Assembly (NCBI GenBank): GCA_016875535.1
Contig: VGPF01000001.1
Location: 1 to 64,000 of the forward strand
DNA from: Chloroflexota bacterium
Lineage (GTDB): Bacteria; Chloroflexota; Dehalococcoidia; SHYB01
Length of the DNA stretch: 64,000 bases
Direction of reading: 5' to 3'
The notes under the pieces were generated by a model, which made no database searches, had not been told where the DNA came from, and saw only the letters and a list, made by a program, of their open reading frames with translations. Both the position numbers and the translations under genes were made by a program. The number at the start of each line of letters is the position of its first letter. The first letter of the stretch is position 1. Shown piece after piece: positions 23,885-33,276 of the stretch.

Positions 23885-24785
23885 CGCCCTCCGCGCTCGG
23901 TGCGCCGATGAGCCGCGTGGCGAACGCCCGCTCCAGCGCGGGAAGCCGCTCTCGCGCCTCGACCTCGACCGCCGCAGGGTCACGCCCGCCCGCGAAGAGG
24001 AGGCCGATCACCGTGCCGCTGTGGGCGATGCAAAGGCCGAGCGCCCCTATCCTCTCGCTAAAGGCCTTCGCTTGCGCGAAGTACGGGTTGGGGGAAATCT
24101 CCTGATGCGCCGTCGCGCTCAGGGTGGCCCCGCGCGCGATGAGCGCGGCGTCGGAGCGCCGCAGGCCTTCGCGCACCAGGGAGAGCGCCGTGCGCCACTG
24201 CGCCTCCCGCGCCGCAAGCTGCGGCATGCGGTCAACGGCATTGAAGGCGAGGGTGTCTACTTCGCCGCCGAAATCGAGGACGAGGATGCCCATCGGCGGG
24301 GGCGCGCCAAGGCTCTCCATCAGGGAGCCCTGGCGATGGTCGAAGAGGGCGATGCCCTCAACCATCAGGCCATCGCTCGGCTCGATGGCGAGGGCGAGCG
24401 CGGCGACCTGGCGCGCGGAGAGGCGCGCGGAGAGGGCGGAGGCCGTCGCTTCGATGGCGCCGACCACGTCGGCGGTGCTGCTCGCCATCCCCTTTCCCCT
24501 AGGAAGCGCGCTTTCGATGGCGAGGGCCGCGTCAACATCGCGTCTGCCCAGGTGAGCGAGTGTCGCCTCCGCCGCGCGGCGAGCCTTCGGGCAATCGGCG
24601 GGGGCGGAGATGCGGCCTGCGCCGGGGGAGATGGCGATGCGCGTCGTGGAATAGAGATCAATGGGACAGGTGACATGGAAGTGACGTCCATCAATGATGC
24701 CCTGCACAAGCTCGCCGCAGGTCCCGGGCACTCTGGCAACGGCGACTGCGCCGCCAAGCCGCTTCGCCATCTCTGGGATCGTCAT
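23871..24785 (-). CDS. pduX: L-threonine kinase (PduX-like GHMP kinase)
   Basis: A GHMP-superfamily kinase of 304 residues. The opening VARVPGTCGELVQG is the PduX hallmark and the ATP loop is LPRGKGMASSTADV. In the cobalamin pathway it makes L-threonine phosphate, which CobD decarboxylates to the aminopropanol phosphate arm of the nucleotide loop. It overlaps cobU by 4 bases (ATGA) and is the last gene of the riboswitch-controlled operon. Presence with cobD supports complete synthesis of the aminopropanol linker. Confidence 0.9.
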   Translation of the reverse strand: MTIPEMAKRLGGAVAVARVPGTCGELVQGIIDGRHFHVTCPIDLYSTTRIAISPGAGRISAPADCPKARRAAEATLAHLGRRDVDAALAIESALPRGKGMASSTADVVGAIEATASALSARLSARQVAALALAIEPSDGLMVEGIALFDHRQGSLMESLGAPPPMGILVLDFGGEVDTLAFNAVDRMPQLAAREAQWRTALSLVREGLRRSDAALIARGATLSATAHQEISPNPYFAQAKAFSERIGALGLCIAHSGTVIGLLFAGGRDPAAVEVEARERLPALERAFATRLIGAPSAEGATAS

Positions 24786-25363
24786 CGCCCGCCTCGGTGC
24801 GCTGCGACTTCGGCGAAGGGCCTGCCGCCCGCCGCCTTCACGTCCAGGGCCAGCCCAGCGACCATTAAGTAGACCCTATCGGCGCGGGCGGCGAATCGCT
24901 GGTTCACCTTGCCCAGCAGATCGCGATAGCGGCGGCCCAGCCTCGTCGGCGGCACAACGCCCAGGCCGACCTCATTGGTGACGACGATCCATGTGGCGCG
25001 ACTCTGTGCTATCAGATCCAGCAGTCGCTCCGTTTCGGCGAGCAGCCGGGCCTCAGTCTTCGCAAGGCTCTTCTCATTGAGCAGATGATTGCTCACCCAA
25101 AGTGTTAGGCAGTCGAGAAGGATCGTATCGCAGCCGCGCGCGCGCTTCTCCAGAGCATCTGCAATCGCGAGGGGCTCTTCCAGCGTCCGCCATCCCCTCG
25201 GGCGGGCGCGCTTGTGCGCCGCGATGCGGCGCTTCATCTCGCCGTCCCGCGCCTGGGCCGTGGCGACAAAGAAAACGTTTCCGCCCCGGGCCGCAAGCTG
25301 TTCCGCGAAGGAGCTTTTGCCCGAGCGCGCGCCGCCGGTGATGAGGATGAGCCTGCCCTTCAT
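24782..25363 (-). CDS. cobU: Adenosylcobinamide kinase / adenosylcobinamide-phosphate guanylyltransferase
   Basis: Bifunctional enzyme that phosphorylates adenosylcobinamide and transfers GMP to give AdoCbi-GDP. The 193 residues are typical. The P-loop GGARSGKS is at 10-17, and His50 (IAAHKRARP) fits the guanylylated His. DCLTLWVSNHL and VTNEVGLGVVP are family signatures. It overlaps cobQ and pduX by 4 bases each, so translation is coupled. Confidence 0.95.
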   Translation of the reverse strand: MKGRLILITGGARSGKSSFAEQLAARGGNVFFVATAQARDGEMKRRIAAHKRARPRGWRTLEEPLAIADALEKRARGCDTILLDCLTLWVSNHLLNEKSLAKTEARLLAETERLLDLIAQSRATWIVVTNEVGLGVVPPTRLGRRYRDLLGKVNQRFAARADRVYLMVAGLALDVKAAGGRPFAEVAAHRGGR

Positions 25364-26898
25364 ACGGAGACTCGCTCCAGCCCGGCGATGCGGCGGATCA
25401 GCGTCATGTCCAGGTGCCGCTCCACAAAGTCGGCCAAGCGGTCGTACTCCTTGTCCTGGTCGAACTCGCGCGCGCCTCCGGGTAGCGCGACGCCCTTTCC
25501 CTGGGCGAGCCTGCGAAGGAGCGCGCGGCGCAGCCCGGCATTGTGGAAGAGGCCGTGCATATAGCTTCCCAGCGTCAGTCCTTCGGCATCAAGCTGCCCA
25601 TCGCCTAGCGCAACCGCCCGTCCAGAGCGGCGCGTGAAGGCGAAGGGCGCGCCGGCATCGGCAGGTCCGGTCTGCCCCATATGGATCTCATAGCCCGTGA
25701 TCGCTTCGTCGCCGCACAGGGAGAGCAGTCCCCGCCGCTCGCGCACCACGGCCTGCACCTGGTGCGTCGCCTTCTCCAACTCGAAGATAGTCGTATGCGG
25801 CAGCAGCCCGAGGCCATCCGCCTCAGAAAGCGGCGACTCCACGCCTTTCGGGTCGAGGATGCGCCTGCCGAGCATCTGGTAGCCGCCGCAGATTCCCACG
25901 ATAGGCGTCCCGGCTCTCCTCCGTCCGATAATCGCCTCATCCATCCCCTGGGCGCGCAGCCAGTGCAAGTCGGCGATCGTCGTCTTCGAGCCGGGGATGA
26001 TGATGAGATCGGGCGAGCCGAGTTCAGCCGCCGAGGCGACGAAACGCAATCGCACGCCGGGCTCTCGGCGGAACGGATCGAAGTCATCGAAGTTCGCGAG
26101 GTGCGGAAGCCGGACGACGGCGATGTCCAGAGAGGCCGTCGCGCCGCCTGAGGCCGACGGGTCGAGGCCCAGGGAGTCTTCCTCCGGGATGTGGATGTCG
26201 GCGAAGTAGGGCAGAACGCCTGCGATGGGGATGCCGGTGCGCGCGCGAAGCTCCGCGATGCCGGGCTCGAGCAGCGAATGGTCGCCGCGCATCTTGTTGA
26301 TGACCAGGGCCTGCACCAGCGCGCGCTCTTCCGGCCGCAGCAGCTCCACGGTGCCGTAGAGCGAGGCGAAGACCCCGCCTCGGTCAATATCGCCCACCAG
26401 GACGATGGGCGCATCTGCATAGCGCGCCACACGCATGTTCACGATCTCGTGCTCGCGCAAGTTGATCTCGGCGGGACTGCCAGCGCCCTCGATGACGACG
26501 ATGTCGTACTCCCGCCGCAGGCGGTCCAGCGCTTGCGTGACGATAGGCCACAATCGCTGCCGTTCCTGGTAGTAGGCGCGGGGCTCCAGGGCCTGCGTCG
26601 GCCTGCCCAAGACAACCACTTGCGACTTTCGCTCACCCTCGGGCTTCAACAAGATCGGGTTCATGTCCACATGCGCGATCGCCATCGCCGCCTCCGCCTG
26701 CACGGCCTGCGCGCGCCCGATCTCGCCTCCTTCGATAGTGACGTATGAGTTCAGCGACATGTTCTGCGACTTGAACGGCGCGACGGCGTAGCCCTGGCGC
26801 GCGAAGCTCCTGCAGAGGGCGGTGACCAGCACAGACTTGCCGGCATGGGAGGTGGTGCCCTGCACCATCAGCACCTTCGCGCGCCGCTCACTCGCCAT
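25360..26898 (-). CDS. cobQ: Cobyric acid synthase (glutamine-hydrolysing)
   Basis: Amidates four carboxylates of adenosylcobyrinate a,c-diamide using glutamine and ATP. The 512 residues start at ATG 26898. The N-terminal synthetase domain has GTTSHAGKS (14-22) and FKSQNMSLNSYVT; the C-terminal class-I-like glutaminase domain has Cys337 (GICGGYQMLG) and His448 (GSYMHGLFHN). It overlaps cobC by 11 bases. No cbiA/cobB or corrin-ring gene lies in this window, so either these are elsewhere or CobQ works on imported incomplete corrinoids. Confidence 0.95.
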   Translation of the reverse strand: MASERRAKVLMVQGTTSHAGKSVLVTALCRSFARQGYAVAPFKSQNMSLNSYVTIEGGEIGRAQAVQAEAAMAIAHVDMNPILLKPEGERKSQVVVLGRPTQALEPRAYYQERQRLWPIVTQALDRLRREYDIVVIEGAGSPAEINLREHEIVNMRVARYADAPIVLVGDIDRGGVFASLYGTVELLRPEERALVQALVINKMRGDHSLLEPGIAELRARTGIPIAGVLPYFADIHIPEEDSLGLDPSASGGATASLDIAVVRLPHLANFDDFDPFRREPGVRLRFVASAAELGSPDLIIIPGSKTTIADLHWLRAQGMDEAIIGRRRAGTPIVGICGGYQMLGRRILDPKGVESPLSEADGLGLLPHTTIFELEKATHQVQAVVRERRGLLSLCGDEAITGYEIHMGQTGPADAGAPFAFTRRSGRAVALGDGQLDAEGLTLGSYMHGLFHNAGLRRALLRRLAQGKGVALPGGAREFDQDKEYDRLADFVERHLDMTLIRRIAGLERVSV

Positions 26899-27511
26899 GG
26901 CGCTCCTCCAGGTGCGAGGTATCGTTCCACAGCTCAAGCGTCGCCGCGCCCTGCTGCACGTTGATGATGGAGAGGCTCGCCGGCTCCGTGCGCACGCGCC
27001 AGTAGTAGGCCAGCGGCAACCCCAGGAGCGCAAAGGCCAGCACTTTCACGGAGCCGCTGTGCCCAACGATGAGCAGATCGTCCTCTTCCCGGTGTGCAGA
27101 GCGGATGCGCTCCATCACCACCGAAACGCGGCGCGACACATCGAGAATGCTCTCGCCCCCAGGCGCCGCGAAGCCCGAATCGGGCGATTGCATGAAGCGC
27201 GCGTACTCAACGGGGTACTTCACCTGGGCCTCAGCGAAGGTCAGTCCCTCCCAGACGCCGTGCTTCGTCTCGCGGAGGTCCCGGACCGGCACAGGGGCGA
27301 TACGACCGCCCGAAAGGATCTCGGCAGTGGTGAAGGCGCGCGTCAGGTCGCTGGCGTAGATGGCCGTGAAGCGCTTTCCGCTGAGTCGCGCGGCGAGCCG
27401 CTGGACCTGCCGCCGCCCCTCCTCGCCAAGGGGTGTGTCGGAATGTCCTTGCAATCGCCCATCGGCATTCCACGAGGTCCTCCCGTGCCGGACGAGGTGC
27501 CACCTACCCAT
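26888..27511 (-). CDS. cobC: Alpha-ribazole phosphatase-like histidine phosphatase
   Basis: A 207-residue histidine phosphatase. The catalytic RHG motif is VRHGRTSW (His9), the second His is in VGHSGS (His151), and an acidic residue follows in LRETKHGVWEG. In this operon the natural substrate is alpha-ribazole 5'-phosphate or adenosylcobalamin 5'-phosphate, the last dephosphorylation step. Sequence alone does not exclude a general phosphoglycerate-mutase-type phosphatase. It overlaps both cobQ (11 bases) and cobD (8 bases). Confidence 0.87.
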   Translation of the reverse strand: MGRWHLVRHGRTSWNADGRLQGHSDTPLGEEGRRQVQRLAARLSGKRFTAIYASDLTRAFTTAEILSGGRIAPVPVRDLRETKHGVWEGLTFAEAQVKYPVEYARFMQSPDSGFAAPGGESILDVSRRVSVVMERIRSAHREEDDLLIVGHSGSVKVLAFALLGLPLAYYWRVRTEPASLSIINVQQGAATLELWNDTSHLEERHGE

Positions 27512-28577
27512 GGCGAACGACCTCCCTCAGCGCGGCGACCAATCGTCGGCAGTCGGCCGTGCGGCGTATACCTATCCTTATATATGCCGGCAGGCCGAAG
27601 GACGCGCAATCGCGCACCAGCATGCCTCTCTTGAGAAGCTGCGCCCGGATGTGGCTTGCATCCCCAACCTTTACTAGCAAAAAGTTAGCGCTGGACGGCT
27701 GATAGGCAAGCCTAAGCCTCTTCAACTCGCCCGCCAAATAGGCCTTCGCCCTGCGTACCTCTTCCTTGGCGCGCGCGACATGCCAACCATGCGTCAACGC
27801 ATAGAGGCCTGCCTCCTGAGCGACGCCGCTCACGCTCCAGCTCGGCTGGCGCGGACGCAATCGTGCAAGCACCGGCGGCCCAGCGACCAGATAGCCGAGG
27901 CGTATCCCGGCGATCCCATAGTCCTTCGTCATGGAGCGCATCACGGCTACACGTCCGCCCTTCACCAGAGGGAGCGCGTTCCACGCTCCCTCTGCAAAGG
28001 CGATGTACGCTTCATCGAGAACGAGCATACTTCCAGAGGGCAGAGCGCGAGCGACACGCTCCACAAAGCCTTTGCCCGCGAGCACGCCAGTCGGATTGTT
28101 CGGATTGCAGAGAAAGACGAGCTTCGGCCTCGCTGCGCGAACCGCCTTCACCGCCTCCTCAGCGCGCCAGAGAAATCCGTCGGCCTCTCGCGCCACGATG
28201 CGAACTGCTCTGCCGCCGGCGGCAGCACACGCCCCCTCGTATTCGCCGAAGGTCGGCGCGAAAAGCGCGAAGCGGTCCCCGGGGCGAAGGTAGGCCTGCG
28301 CAAGCAGGTGGATGATCTCTGAAGATCCATTGCCGGGGAGGATCTGCTCTTCCGGCACGTGAAGATGCGCCGCCAGCGCCGCGACCAGCGCCGTCGAACG
28401 CCGGTCCGGATAATTCGTGATATCCGCCCTCGCGATGGCCCGCCGTATCCCCGGGGGCGCGCCCAGGGGATTCAGGCTCGCGCTGAAGTCCAGCGCTTCG
28501 CGCGGGTCAACGCCCGCCGCGCGCAGCTCGCTCACATCAAGCCCGCCGTGGACAACCGCTTTGCCGTGTTGCGCCAT
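27504..28577 (-). CDS. cobD: Threonine-phosphate decarboxylase
   Basis: A PLP fold-type I enzyme of 357 residues, HisC-like. HGGLDVSEL and LDFSASLNPLG at the N-terminus are characteristic of this decarboxylase. NPNNPTG, DEAYIAF and the PLP Lys218 (SMTKDYGIAGIRLGY) are intact. It makes (R)-1-amino-2-propanol phosphate from threonine phosphate, matching pduX at the operon end. It lies 7 bases after cbiB. Confidence 0.94.
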   Translation of the reverse strand: MAQHGKAVVHGGLDVSELRAAGVDPREALDFSASLNPLGAPPGIRRAIARADITNYPDRRSTALVAALAAHLHVPEEQILPGNGSSEIIHLLAQAYLRPGDRFALFAPTFGEYEGACAAAGGRAVRIVAREADGFLWRAEEAVKAVRAARPKLVFLCNPNNPTGVLAGKGFVERVARALPSGSMLVLDEAYIAFAEGAWNALPLVKGGRVAVMRSMTKDYGIAGIRLGYLVAGPPVLARLRPRQPSWSVSGVAQEAGLYALTHGWHVARAKEEVRRAKAYLAGELKRLRLAYQPSSANFLLVKVGDASHIRAQLLKRGMLVRDCASFGLPAYIRIGIRRTADCRRLVAALREVVRHG

Positions 28578-28584
28578 GCCGCTC

Positions 28585-29547
28585 CTATGCCATCGCGCAG
28601 GCGCGGGCCAGGGTCACGCCGCATGCGGCGACCGCGCCGAGAAGGCCGACAGCGTAGCACAGCGCGACCGCGCGACCGATGTCGCCTGCGCTAGGCTCGC
28701 GAAGGCCTTCCCCCAGGAGATAGTGACCCTGCTTCTCCAGCGCCACGCCCAAAAGCCCTGCCGCCGCACCCATGGTCCACCCGGCATTCGGGCTCGCCGT
28801 CAGCGCATGGTCGCGCCGCATGATGCGCCAGCCGCGGCGCGCATCGAGCCGCCGCAAGAGGCCTGCGGCGAGGAGGAGCATCGCGCTCACCCGCGCAGGG
28901 ATGAAGTTCAGTGCATCATCGAGCCGCGCCGAGGCCTTTCCCAGCCACTCGTATCGCCCCCGGTAGCCGATCATGCTATCGAGCGTATTCACCGCGCGGT
29001 AGAAGAAGGCACCGGGGAGGCCGAGGAGGCCGAAGGCAAGCCACGGCGCGATGAAGCTATCCGTCGTATTCTCCGCCACCGACTCCACAGCCGCGCCGGC
29101 CGCCTGGGAGGGAGAGAGCTGCGCTGTCTCGCGGCTCACAAGGCTTCGCAGACTCTCGCGCGCGCAGGCGATGTTGCCTGCGGCCAGGTCCCGCTCCACC
29201 TGCCGCCCCGCGCGCCCCAGGCCGCGCACCGTGAAGACGCCGCGCAGCAGCAACGCGCCGATGAGCACGTAGGCGATGGGGCTCAGCGCGCGCAGGCCGT
29301 AGGCTATCGCGCCAACGGCTACGGCGACAAAGAGCGGCAGGCCGATCGCCATCAACAGGCCATAGCAGAGATGCCTCAGCTTCCCATGTTTAGGCGCGCG
29401 CCGCTCACAAAAGGCGGTCCCCTTGCCGATCCATGCCACCGGATGCGCGGCGTTGGGAGGCTCCGGCAAGAGAAGATCGAGCAGCAACGCCAGGCCGAGG
29501 AGACCGGCATCTAGATAGACATTTCCAGGCCAAAGCCACCTCTCCAT
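28585..29547 (-). CDS. cbiB: Adenosylcobinamide-phosphate synthase
   Basis: A membrane protein of 320 residues with several hydrophobic segments. It attaches aminopropanol phosphate to adenosylcobyric acid. Family motifs seen are LLPEPPNAAHPVAWIG near the N-terminus, ESVAENTTDSFIAPW and FYRAVNTLDSMIGYR. It lies 4 bases after cobS and 7 before cobD. The symbol cbiB avoids confusion with the decarboxylase called cobD here. Confidence 0.94.
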   Translation of the reverse strand: MERWLWPGNVYLDAGLLGLALLLDLLLPEPPNAAHPVAWIGKGTAFCERRAPKHGKLRHLCYGLLMAIGLPLFVAVAVGAIAYGLRALSPIAYVLIGALLLRGVFTVRGLGRAGRQVERDLAAGNIACARESLRSLVSRETAQLSPSQAAGAAVESVAENTTDSFIAPWLAFGLLGLPGAFFYRAVNTLDSMIGYRGRYEWLGKASARLDDALNFIPARVSAMLLLAAGLLRRLDARRGWRIMRRDHALTASPNAGWTMGAAAGLLGVALEKQGHYLLGEGLREPSAGDIGRAVALCYAVGLLGAVAACGVTLARACAMA

Positions 29548-29551
29548 CGCG

Positions 29552-30322
29552 TCACCCTATCGCCAAAGGCGCATCGAAGAGCTGCGGCGCCCTTTCCACA
29601 AAGGCCGCTGCCGCCGCCAGCAAGGCAACCATCGTCACTTCGTTGATCGCGCCATAGCCATCGCCCGTCAGCCCGCCGAGCAGTCGCGCTATCCACGCGC
29701 CGAGAAGCACCGCAACGCCTATTGCGATCGCGACGAAGATCAGACCGGCCCATCCCGCGAGGAGAGCGCCCGCCGCCAGGGGAAGGACAAGCGCGGCGGG
29801 AATCAGCGCCCAGCTCTTCCCGAGCTGGAATGCTGCGCCGAGTCCCTCTTTCCTCGCGTACGGGAATCGAAAGATCCCCACGGCTATCGCCAGCCGCGAG
29901 AGACAAGGCATGAGCAGCAAGACCTCAGGCCGCACCGCGTCCGGCAGCGCCGCCAGCGACGACCATTGCACCAGGAGCAACGCCGCGCCGCCGATGACGG
30001 CAAAGGCGCCCACGTGCGGATCGCGCAAGATCTCCAAGCGTCGCTCGCGCGTGTGCGCGCCGAAGAGCGCATCGCAGCAATCCAGGAAACCGTCAACGTG
30101 CAAGGCGCGGGTCGCGGCGATTAAGAAGACAAGCACGATCGCCGACGACAGGCCGCTAGGAAAGACTTCGCGCAGGCCGGTGTCGAGGCCCCAAAGGGCA
30201 CAGCCGAGCACGAGCCCCACCAGAGGGAAATAGAGAACTGAGGGCGCGAGTCGCGCGGGAAGCTGCTTCGGCCCGACGGGCAAGATCGTCAGAAAGCTGA
30301 CGGCGACTCGCAGGTGCGTCAT
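29552..30322 (-). CDS. cobS: Adenosylcobinamide-GDP ribazoletransferase (cobalamin synthase)
   Basis: An integral membrane enzyme of 256 residues that joins AdoCbi-GDP with alpha-ribazole or its phosphate. It opens with VAVSFLTILPVG; the central metal-binding motif is HVDGFLDCCDALFG; RDPHVGAFAVIGG and a late GLTGDGYGAINE motif complete the family pattern. It overlaps cobT by 4 bases (ATGA), consistent with the two acting in sequence at the membrane. Confidence 0.95.
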   Translation of the reverse strand: MTHLRVAVSFLTILPVGPKQLPARLAPSVLYFPLVGLVLGCALWGLDTGLREVFPSGLSSAIVLVFLIAATRALHVDGFLDCCDALFGAHTRERRLEILRDPHVGAFAVIGGAALLLVQWSSLAALPDAVRPEVLLLMPCLSRLAIAVGIFRFPYARKEGLGAAFQLGKSWALIPAALVLPLAAGALLAGWAGLIFVAIAIGVAVLLGAWIARLLGGLTGDGYGAINEVTMVALLAAAAAFVERAPQLFDAPLAIG

Positions 30323-31413
30323 GGCGCGGCCTTATTACTCACGCCCGCCTCTGCGAAGGTCGCCATCTCACGCAGGCAGGCGGCCGCCGCCTCCACGATG
30401 CCCATCGCCAGCACCGCGCCCGTTCCTTCGCCGAGGCGCATATCGAGATCGAGCAGCGGCCGAAGGCCGAGGTGCCGCAGCACGATGCGATGCCCGCGCT
30501 CGGCGGAGCGGTGCGAGGCGATGCAGTAGCCCTTCGCCTCAGGCGCAACGCCGCAGGCGATGAGCGCCGCCGCGCCCGAGATGAAGCCATCGAGGACGAC
30601 GGGCCGCTTGGCGATCGCCGCGCCGAGGACGACGCCCGCCAGAACGCCGATCTCGAAGCCGCCGACCTTTGCCAGCACATCGAGCGCATCCCTCCGGTCC
30701 GGGCGGTTCACCGCGATCGCCTTCGCGACAACCTTCGCCTTGCGCCTCAGCTCCTGGGGCGAACGCCCCGTACCCTTGCCCGTTGTGAGCGTCGGCGCCT
30801 TCCCCATCATCACCGAGGCGATCGCGCTCGATGGCGTTGTATTGCCGATGCCCATATCGCCCGTGCCCAGCGCGTCGGCCCCTTCGGCCACTGCCCTCTT
30901 CGCTAGCTCGATGCCCGCCAGCAGACAGGCCTCCCCCTGGCGGCGGGTCATCGCCGGGCCGCGCGCGATATCGCCCGTCCCCTTCCCGATGGCAACGCGA
31001 CGCAGCCACGGGTGCTCCGGCAGGTCGTTCGCGATCCCCGCGTCCACGACGACGAGCCGCACGCCCGCGTGCTTCGCCATCACGCTCACGGCCGCGCCGC
31101 CGGACAGAAAGTTCAGCACCATCTGCCCGGTGATCTCCTGCGGGTAGGCCGTCACGCCCTGCGCCACAACGCCGTGGTCGCCAGCGGCCACGATCACCGT
31201 CTTCCGCCGAATACGCGGCCGCTCTTCCCCGAAGATACCCGCCAGCCGGATCGAGACATCCTCCAGCAGTCCCAGGCTCCCCGGCGGCTTCGTAAGCCTG
31301 GCCTGCCTGGCCCGCGCCGAGGCCATCGCCCGGATATCGAGCGACGCGATTTTCGCCGCCTCCTCCGCCAGGCGCGGCGGCAATGCCGCTCTCCTCGCGC
31401 GCCCGCTTGCCAT
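30319..31413 (-). CDS. cobT: Nicotinate-nucleotide--dimethylbenzimidazole phosphoribosyltransferase
   Basis: Activates the lower-ligand base to its alpha-ribotide using nicotinate mononucleotide, which links this operon to the NadC product made elsewhere in the window. The 364 residues contain AAGDHGV (about 76-82), the GTGDMGIGNTTPS phosphate-binding loop and catalytic Glu329 (LGEGTGA). The start overlaps the end of cobO by one base (TGATG). No gene for making dimethylbenzimidazole is nearby, so the base is probably scavenged or made elsewhere. Confidence 0.96.
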   Translation of the reverse strand: MASGRARRAALPPRLAEEAAKIASLDIRAMASARARQARLTKPPGSLGLLEDVSIRLAGIFGEERPRIRRKTVIVAAGDHGVVAQGVTAYPQEITGQMVLNFLSGGAAVSVMAKHAGVRLVVVDAGIANDLPEHPWLRRVAIGKGTGDIARGPAMTRRQGEACLLAGIELAKRAVAEGADALGTGDMGIGNTTPSSAIASVMMGKAPTLTTGKGTGRSPQELRRKAKVVAKAIAVNRPDRRDALDVLAKVGGFEIGVLAGVVLGAAIAKRPVVLDGFISGAAALIACGVAPEAKGYCIASHRSAERGHRIVLRHLGLRPLLDLDMRLGEGTGAVLAMGIVEAAAACLREMATFAEAGVSNKAAP

Positions 31414-31994
31414 CAGAACTCGATCCCCTGCTGGGCCTTGATCCCCTGGTCGCGATAGGGGTGCTTCAGCATTTTCATCTCTGTCACCAGGTCGGCGAAG
31501 TCAATCAGCTCCTGGGGCGCACGGCGCCCGGTGATGATGACGTGCAGCGCGGGTGGGCGGCGACGCAGGACGTCCAGCACCTCGCTCATGGCGATCCAGC
31601 CGAAGTGCATCGGGTACGTGAACTCATCCAGGATGATGATGTCTTCCTCGCCCTTGAGGATCGCTTCCTTGCACCGCTGCCACTGGTCCACCGCGAGGGC
31701 CTGTGTCCGCTCTTTGTCTTTGGAAAGCCAGGTGAAGCCGTCGCCGTACGCCTCGATGGTGACGCCCATCTGCTTTGCGGCGCGCTGCTCGCCGTACTGC
31801 GCCCCGGTGTGCTTGATGAACTGGAACATCCGCACGCGCATCTTCCTCCCCCAGGCGCGCATCAGCACGCCCAGGGCCGCCGTCGTCTTCCCCTTGCCGT
31901 CGCCCGTGTTCACGATGACCAGGCCCTTGCGCACGCGCGGCGCTGTCACCTGCTCCTCGGGCGATTTCCACGGGTCGCGCGTCGTCTCGCTCAA
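31413..31994 (-). CDS. cobO: Corrinoid adenosyltransferase (CobO/BtuR type)
   Basis: Adenosylates reduced corrinoids with ATP. The 193 residues have the P-loop [11 protein letters not shown] (31-40), RMFQFIKH, the long [13 protein letters not shown] segment and [20 protein letters not shown] near the end, all typical. It overlaps the ABC ATPase gene by 4 bases and abuts cobT. This placement converts freshly imported corrinoid to the adenosyl form, which is also the riboswitch ligand. Confidence 0.96.
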   Translation of the reverse strand: MSETTRDPWKSPEEQVTAPRVRKGLVIVNTGDGKGKTTAALGVLMRAWGRKMRVRMFQFIKHTGAQYGEQRAAKQMGVTIEAYGDGFTWLSKDKERTQALAVDQWQRCKEAILKGEEDIIILDEFTYPMHFGWIAMSEVLDVLRRRPPALHVIITGRRAPQELIDFADLVTEMKMLKHPYRDQGIKAQQGIEF

Positions 31995-33265
31995 GGCGCC
32001 ATGCTCCGTGCCAGCGCTCCCGGCACCTCCGCGAACGTCGCGCAGCGCGCCGCGGGCGAAAGCGCCTCGTAGATGCGCGTTGCGGCGCCGCCAGTGAAGT
32101 CGCGCCGCTCGAAAGAGCCCGCCTCCACCACGATAAGCTTCGAATCCCGCGGTGCCGCCTCGAGGTTACGCAGGTTGTTCGCGCCGAAGGGCGTCTCACA
32201 GATGACGACGGCCGCCGCGCCCGCCATCAGCTCCTGATGCGCCTTGTGCGCCTCATCGCTGATGCCGCCGAAGGCCGGCGAGGGCACATAGCGGATGCCC
32301 AAGATGTCGGCGGCGCGCCGGTCCGTGTCCCCTGAGCCGAGGACGCACGCCGTCACGGCGAAGCCCGCGCGCTGCAGCTCGTACATCAGGCGCGCGCCGG
32401 AGCCGCCGCCGCAGATAAGATGCACCCGCATCCCCTTCCCGATCGGCTCCGCCGCCGTTGCCGGGTCAAGGAGGCTCAGGGTCAGCGCGCCCGTCAGCGG
32501 ATCGGGGTAGGTGACCGACCGCACGCCGAAGGATGCTTCGATATTCGCAGGCGTCAGCACCATCTCCGGAGGTCCATCGGCCAGGATGCGCCCCCTGTGC
32601 AAGAGGACGAGGCGGTGGCAGAAGCGCGCCGCCAGCGGCAGATCGTGAATCGCGGCGATGACCGTCATCCCCTCGCGCGCCAGGCCCGTCGCCAGCTCCA
32701 GCACGTGGAGCTGGTGCTGGACGTCCAGGTTCGCCGTCGGCTCATCGAGGATGAGGATCGGCGCCTCCTGCGCCAATGCGCGCGCCAGGAAGACGCGCTG
32801 CCGTTCGCCGCCGCTCAGCGTCGCCACGATGCGGTTCGCGAACTGCTCCGTCCCCGTGCGCGCCATCGCCTCCTGCGCCTTGCGCCTATCGCGCTCGCCC
32901 TCCGCCGCGAAGCGCCCCATGCGCGCGTAGCGGCCCATCATCACCACCTCAAGCCCCGTGAAGCCGAAGGTGCTCGGCGCGCCCTGGGCCACGTAGGCTA
33001 CCGCTCGCGCCATGCGCGCCGGAGCGAGCGACTCGATCGCCTGCCCCGCTATCGAAATCTCCCCCGATGTGCGCCGCGCCAGGCCGCTCATCGCCCTGAG
33101 CAGCGTGGACTTCCCCGCGCCGTTGGGGCCCACAAGGCCCAGAAGCTCTCCGCGCCGCGCCTCCAGGCTGACGCCGTGCAGAAGACGCGCGCCGTCCACC
33201 TCGTAGACGAGGCTTTCGACGGCAAGCGCCGCTTCGCCGGATGCGCCTCCGGCCTGGCGCACCAC
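31991..33265 (-). CDS. btuD: Cobalamin ABC transporter ATPase with extra C-terminal domain
   Basis: The ATPase domain (about 14-260) has Walker [10 protein letters not shown] (46-54), signature LSGGERQR (150-157), Walker B LILDEP (171-176) and a switch His in AAIHDLP, close to BtuD/FhuC-type subunits. Residues about 278-424 are an additional alpha/beta domain opening [17 protein letters not shown], with ETPFG and a final region rich in Ala. BtuD proteins normally end near residue 260. The extra domain could bind a nucleotide or corrinoid; its role is unknown. It lies between btuF (11 bases) and cobO (overlap 4). Confidence 0.92.
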   Translation of the reverse strand: MVRQAGGASGEAALAVESLVYEVDGARLLHGVSLEARRGELLGLVGPNGAGKSTLLRAMSGLARRTSGEISIAGQAIESLAPARMARAVAYVAQGAPSTFGFTGLEVVMMGRYARMGRFAAEGERDRRKAQEAMARTGTEQFANRIVATLSGGERQRVFLARALAQEAPILILDEPTANLDVQHQLHVLELATGLAREGMTVIAAIHDLPLAARFCHRLVLLHRGRILADGPPEMVLTPANIEASFGVRSVTYPDPLTGALTLSLLDPATAAEPIGKGMRVHLICGGGSGARLMYELQRAGFAVTACVLGSGDTDRRAADILGIRYVPSPAFGGISDEAHKAHQELMAGAAAVVICETPFGANNLRNLEAAPRDSKLIVVEAGSFERRDFTGGAATRIYEALSPAARCATFAEVPGALARSMAP

Positions 33266-33276
33266 GGGGCAGGGCT

